A stretch of DNA of 64,000 bases, taken from positions 124,001 to 188,000 of the forward strand of contig NZ_JARYGY010000007.1 in the NCBI RefSeq assembly GCF_029906345.1, read 5' to 3'. A model generated the notes under the pieces. It did not search any database. It had not been told where the DNA came from and saw only the letters and a program-made list of their open reading frames with translations. The position numbers and the translations under genes are program-made. The DNA is from Aquimarina mycalae (GTDB lineage Bacteria > Bacteroidota > Bacteroidia > Flavobacteriales > Flavobacteriaceae). Shown here piece by piece: positions 62,820 through 64,000 of the stretch; position 1 is the first letter of the stretch; the number at the start of each line of letters is the position of its first letter.

Positions 62820-62862
62820 GCACCCTATTTTGGATTAAATAGGGTGCTTTCTGTTGTTTTGA
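62820..62862 (+). terminator. Terminator of the lanthipeptide enzyme operon
   Basis: A perfect 11-bp stem, GCACCCTATTT (62820-62830) with AAATAGGGTGC (62837-62847), followed by a T-rich tail. Confidence 0.88.
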
Positions 62863-62911
62863 ACCTAAGTTGTTGTTTTCTTTGATTGTATAATTACTAA
62901 AACAATATCAA

Positions 62912-63229
62912 ATGAAAAATTATGTAAAAAGTATTTTGTTACTAATCTCAATGATGTCATTTACTATAAGTTGTACCACAGAGAACATTGATGAAATTAG
63001 TCAGATTGAAGATAAATCTACAGATGAAGGTACAGGTAAAGGAGAAACAGAAGGTTCGGGAACGTATAAAGGAGAAACTGATGGAACAGGTAAATCCAGT
63101 GATGAAGGAACTGGACGTAGAGGTGAATCTGAAGGAACAGGAGCTCATAAAGGAGAAACCGATGGAACGGGTAAATCCAGTGATGAAGGTACAGGAAGAA
63201 AAGCAAATGGAGAAGGAGGGTCAAATTAA
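62912..63229 (+). CDS. Small repeat-containing lipoprotein after the lanthipeptide genes
   Basis: A 105-aa lipoprotein with a signal peptide (SILLLISMMSFTISC, lipid Cys21). From about 38 it consists of Gly/Glu/Asp/Thr/Ser repeats. KGETDGTGKSSDEGTGR occurs at 53-69 and again, identical, at 80-96 (27-aa period), with a shorter first copy. It is acidic and low-complexity, and has no recognised family. As the only gene between the enzyme terminator and the window's last gene, it might be an immunity protein for the cluster, but a repetitive envelope protein can also be unrelated. It ends just before an out-of-frame T9SS remnant. Confidence 0.7.
   Translation: MKNYVKSILLLISMMSFTISCTTENIDEISQIEDKSTDEGTGKGETEGSGTYKGETDGTGKSSDEGTGRRGESEGTGAHKGETDGTGKSSDEGTGRKANGEGGSN
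63068..63199 (+). repeat. Near-identical 81-nt tandem repeat inside the lipoprotein gene
   Basis: The stretch coding for KGETDGTGKSSDEGTGR is repeated after 81 nt, with only a few synonymous changes. Confidence 0.7.
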
Positions 63230-63230
63230 C

Positions 63231-63341
63231 AGAAAAGGAAGTTATGAAATAGCGTATAGATCGGGTTTAAAAAGCGGAATCTATATGGTAGAAATCTTGA
63301 TAAATGAAAAAAGACAAATGAAGAAATTAGTAGTTGAGTGA
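63231..63341 (+). pseudogene. T9SS type A sorting-domain remnant, out of frame with the upstream lipoprotein
   Basis: Codons from 63231 (frame shifted relative to the lipoprotein) read into GLKSGIYMVEILINEKRQM and KKLVVE before a stop at 63341. This is the C-terminal half of a T9SS sorting domain (compare the ending of the secreted subtilase, GVYMLKVNAQTARFIIE). The domain is usually about 70-80 aa, and only about 36 aa remain with no upstream gene in this frame. It is probably the end of a destroyed secreted-protein gene, or the original tail of the lipoprotein gene after a frameshift. Confidence 0.6.
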
Positions 63342-63451
63342 CCCGAAGTTCTTTAGATTATTAAAGTTCAATAAAACATACTAAAACCATAACGTTAATA
63401 GACTGGGATTTCATCGTATTTTGTCGTAAATTTCAGTCTATCTCTTTAACA

Positions 63452-64000
63452 ATGGGAATTACAAGAAGAAAATTTGTAAAAGACACTTCAATAGGAATGA
63501 TGCTTATTGCACTTCATCCCGAAACTTATTTCCCCTATAATGCCGTCAGTACATATGATAATTCTCAAACAGATTTAATACACAACATTCGTTTACTCAC
63601 AAGCACTCCGATTATAGAGATGAAAGAATTTTATATAAATAAATTGGGATTATCTGTACAATCAGAGAAAGATAATAAAGAGATCACTTTTATAGCAGGC
63701 AGATCTACTATAACTTTTATTAAAATAGATAATACTTTAGGTGATCCGTGGTATCATTTTGCGTTTAATATTCCTGAAAATAAAATTCTAAAGGCTAGAG
63801 CATGGCAGCTGAAACGCTCTGAGCTTATACCAACCCCTAAAAGATTAAGAGATCCTAAATTCCCTGATGATATAAGGCATTTTAGAAATTGGAATGCACA
63901 CTCTGTTTTCTTTTTAGATCCTGCAGGTAATGTCTTAGAATATATAGCCAGACATAATTTAAAAAATGGTGACGAAGGAGATTTTTCTTCTAAGGATATC
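63452..64000 (+). CDS. Tat-signal VOC-family protein, 3' end cut off by the window
   Basis: The 183 visible residues begin MGITRRKFVKDTSIGMMLIAL, a twin-arginine-type signal (RRKF followed by a hydrophobic stretch). A VOC/glyoxalase-like domain follows: IRLLTSTPIIEMKEFYINKL, WYHFAFNIPENKIL, and WNAHSVFFLDPAGNVLEYIARHN. The last two segments carry the usual metal-site strands. The gene continues beyond the window. A role in metal-dependent chemistry in the periplasm is inferred. Confidence 0.7.
   Translation, partial: MGITRRKFVKDTSIGMMLIALHPETYFPYNAVSTYDNSQTDLIHNIRLLTSTPIIEMKEFYINKLGLSVQSEKDNKEITFIAGRSTITFIKIDNTLGDPWYHFAFNIPENKILKARAWQLKRSELIPTPKRLRDPKFPDDIRHFRNWNAHSVFFLDPAGNVLEYIARHNLKNGDEGDFSSKDI

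Noticed and set aside
62988-63341. A 117-aa protein in the frame of the T9SS remnant
   Set aside because: Its first half reads through the lipoprotein repeats in the wrong frame, giving a Lys/Glu/Met-rich shadow. Only the tail looks genuine.
1-64000. CRISPR arrays, rRNA and tRNA genes, insertion sequences
   Set aside because: No repeat-spacer pattern, cloverleaf, rRNA core or transposase/terminal inverted repeats were recognised by reading. The repeats seen belong to promoters or the lipoprotein gene.

Overview
The window is AT-rich DNA from a gliding, T9SS-bearing member of the Flavobacteriaceae (Bacteroidota), probably marine and Aquimarina-like. The genus is an inference. The evidence is: gldH, a PorZ-type beta-propeller gene next to recO, T9SS type A C-terminal sorting domains, SusC-like/TonB plug and STN domains, FecR anti-sigma factors, two ECF sigma factors, and repeated TAnnTTTG promoter -7 elements, the form used by the Bacteroidota primary sigma factor.

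Layout. 1-16 kb is mostly housekeeping. It holds a 5'-truncated plsC, an ECF sigma factor with a membrane/beta-barrel partner, a lipoprotein, recA, trhO, ricT-gldH, two tandem PBP1A genes, and a split 3-oxoacid CoA-transferase pair interrupted by a 1-Cys peroxiredoxin and a small membrane protein. Two intergenic stretches (about 4.87-5.08 kb and 15.7-15.84 kb) look like untranslated or leader transcripts ending in intrinsic terminators. 16-31 kb holds a GNAT acetyltransferase, a 1302-aa secreted subtilase, an alpha/beta hydrolase, a bestrophin, a thioesterase, an EamA transporter with an ArsC-like protein, DinB, a DUF3298-type lipoprotein, a cystathionine gamma-synthase/lyase, gdhA and porZ. 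31-44.7 kb holds recO, a TonB-dependent receptor, a HAD hydrolase with no normal start codon, two small secreted proteins, and a cell-surface-signalling locus. That locus has a divergent ECF sigma factor, FecR, an STN-domain protein, and two paralogous proteins with a C-terminal TonB plug but no barrel. 44.7-50.1 kb holds small metabolic genes and a MacB/LolD-type ABC transporter.

The most interesting region is 50.1-62.8 kb, a class I lanthipeptide locus with an unusual modular design. Three paralogous membrane-spanning regulators (signal peptide, periplasmic TPR domain, one transmembrane helix, cytoplasmic AraC-type HTH) are each followed by one precursor with a type A leader and one with a type B leader. 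The third module carries an extra type B precursor. All seven precursors are 49-59 aa, have a Gly-Gly leader end and a Ser/Thr/Cys core, and are too short to be found by usual ORF cut-offs. They feed one shared set of enzymes: LanC, a large LanB fragment and a separate small LanB elimination-domain protein. Six of the seven precursors have the same two-part box, C(C/T)GAAAA(C/A)C, then 6-7 nt, then AGAGTA(G/A)G, 29-33 nt before the ATG, and every precursor has its own terminator. I infer that the three regulators activate these promoters, possibly after sensing envelope stress or the mature peptides. No peptidase-containing exporter (LanT) lies in the window.

After the cluster come a repeat-rich small lipoprotein followed by an out-of-frame T9SS sorting-domain remnant, and the start of a Tat-signal VOC-domain protein cut off by the window end.
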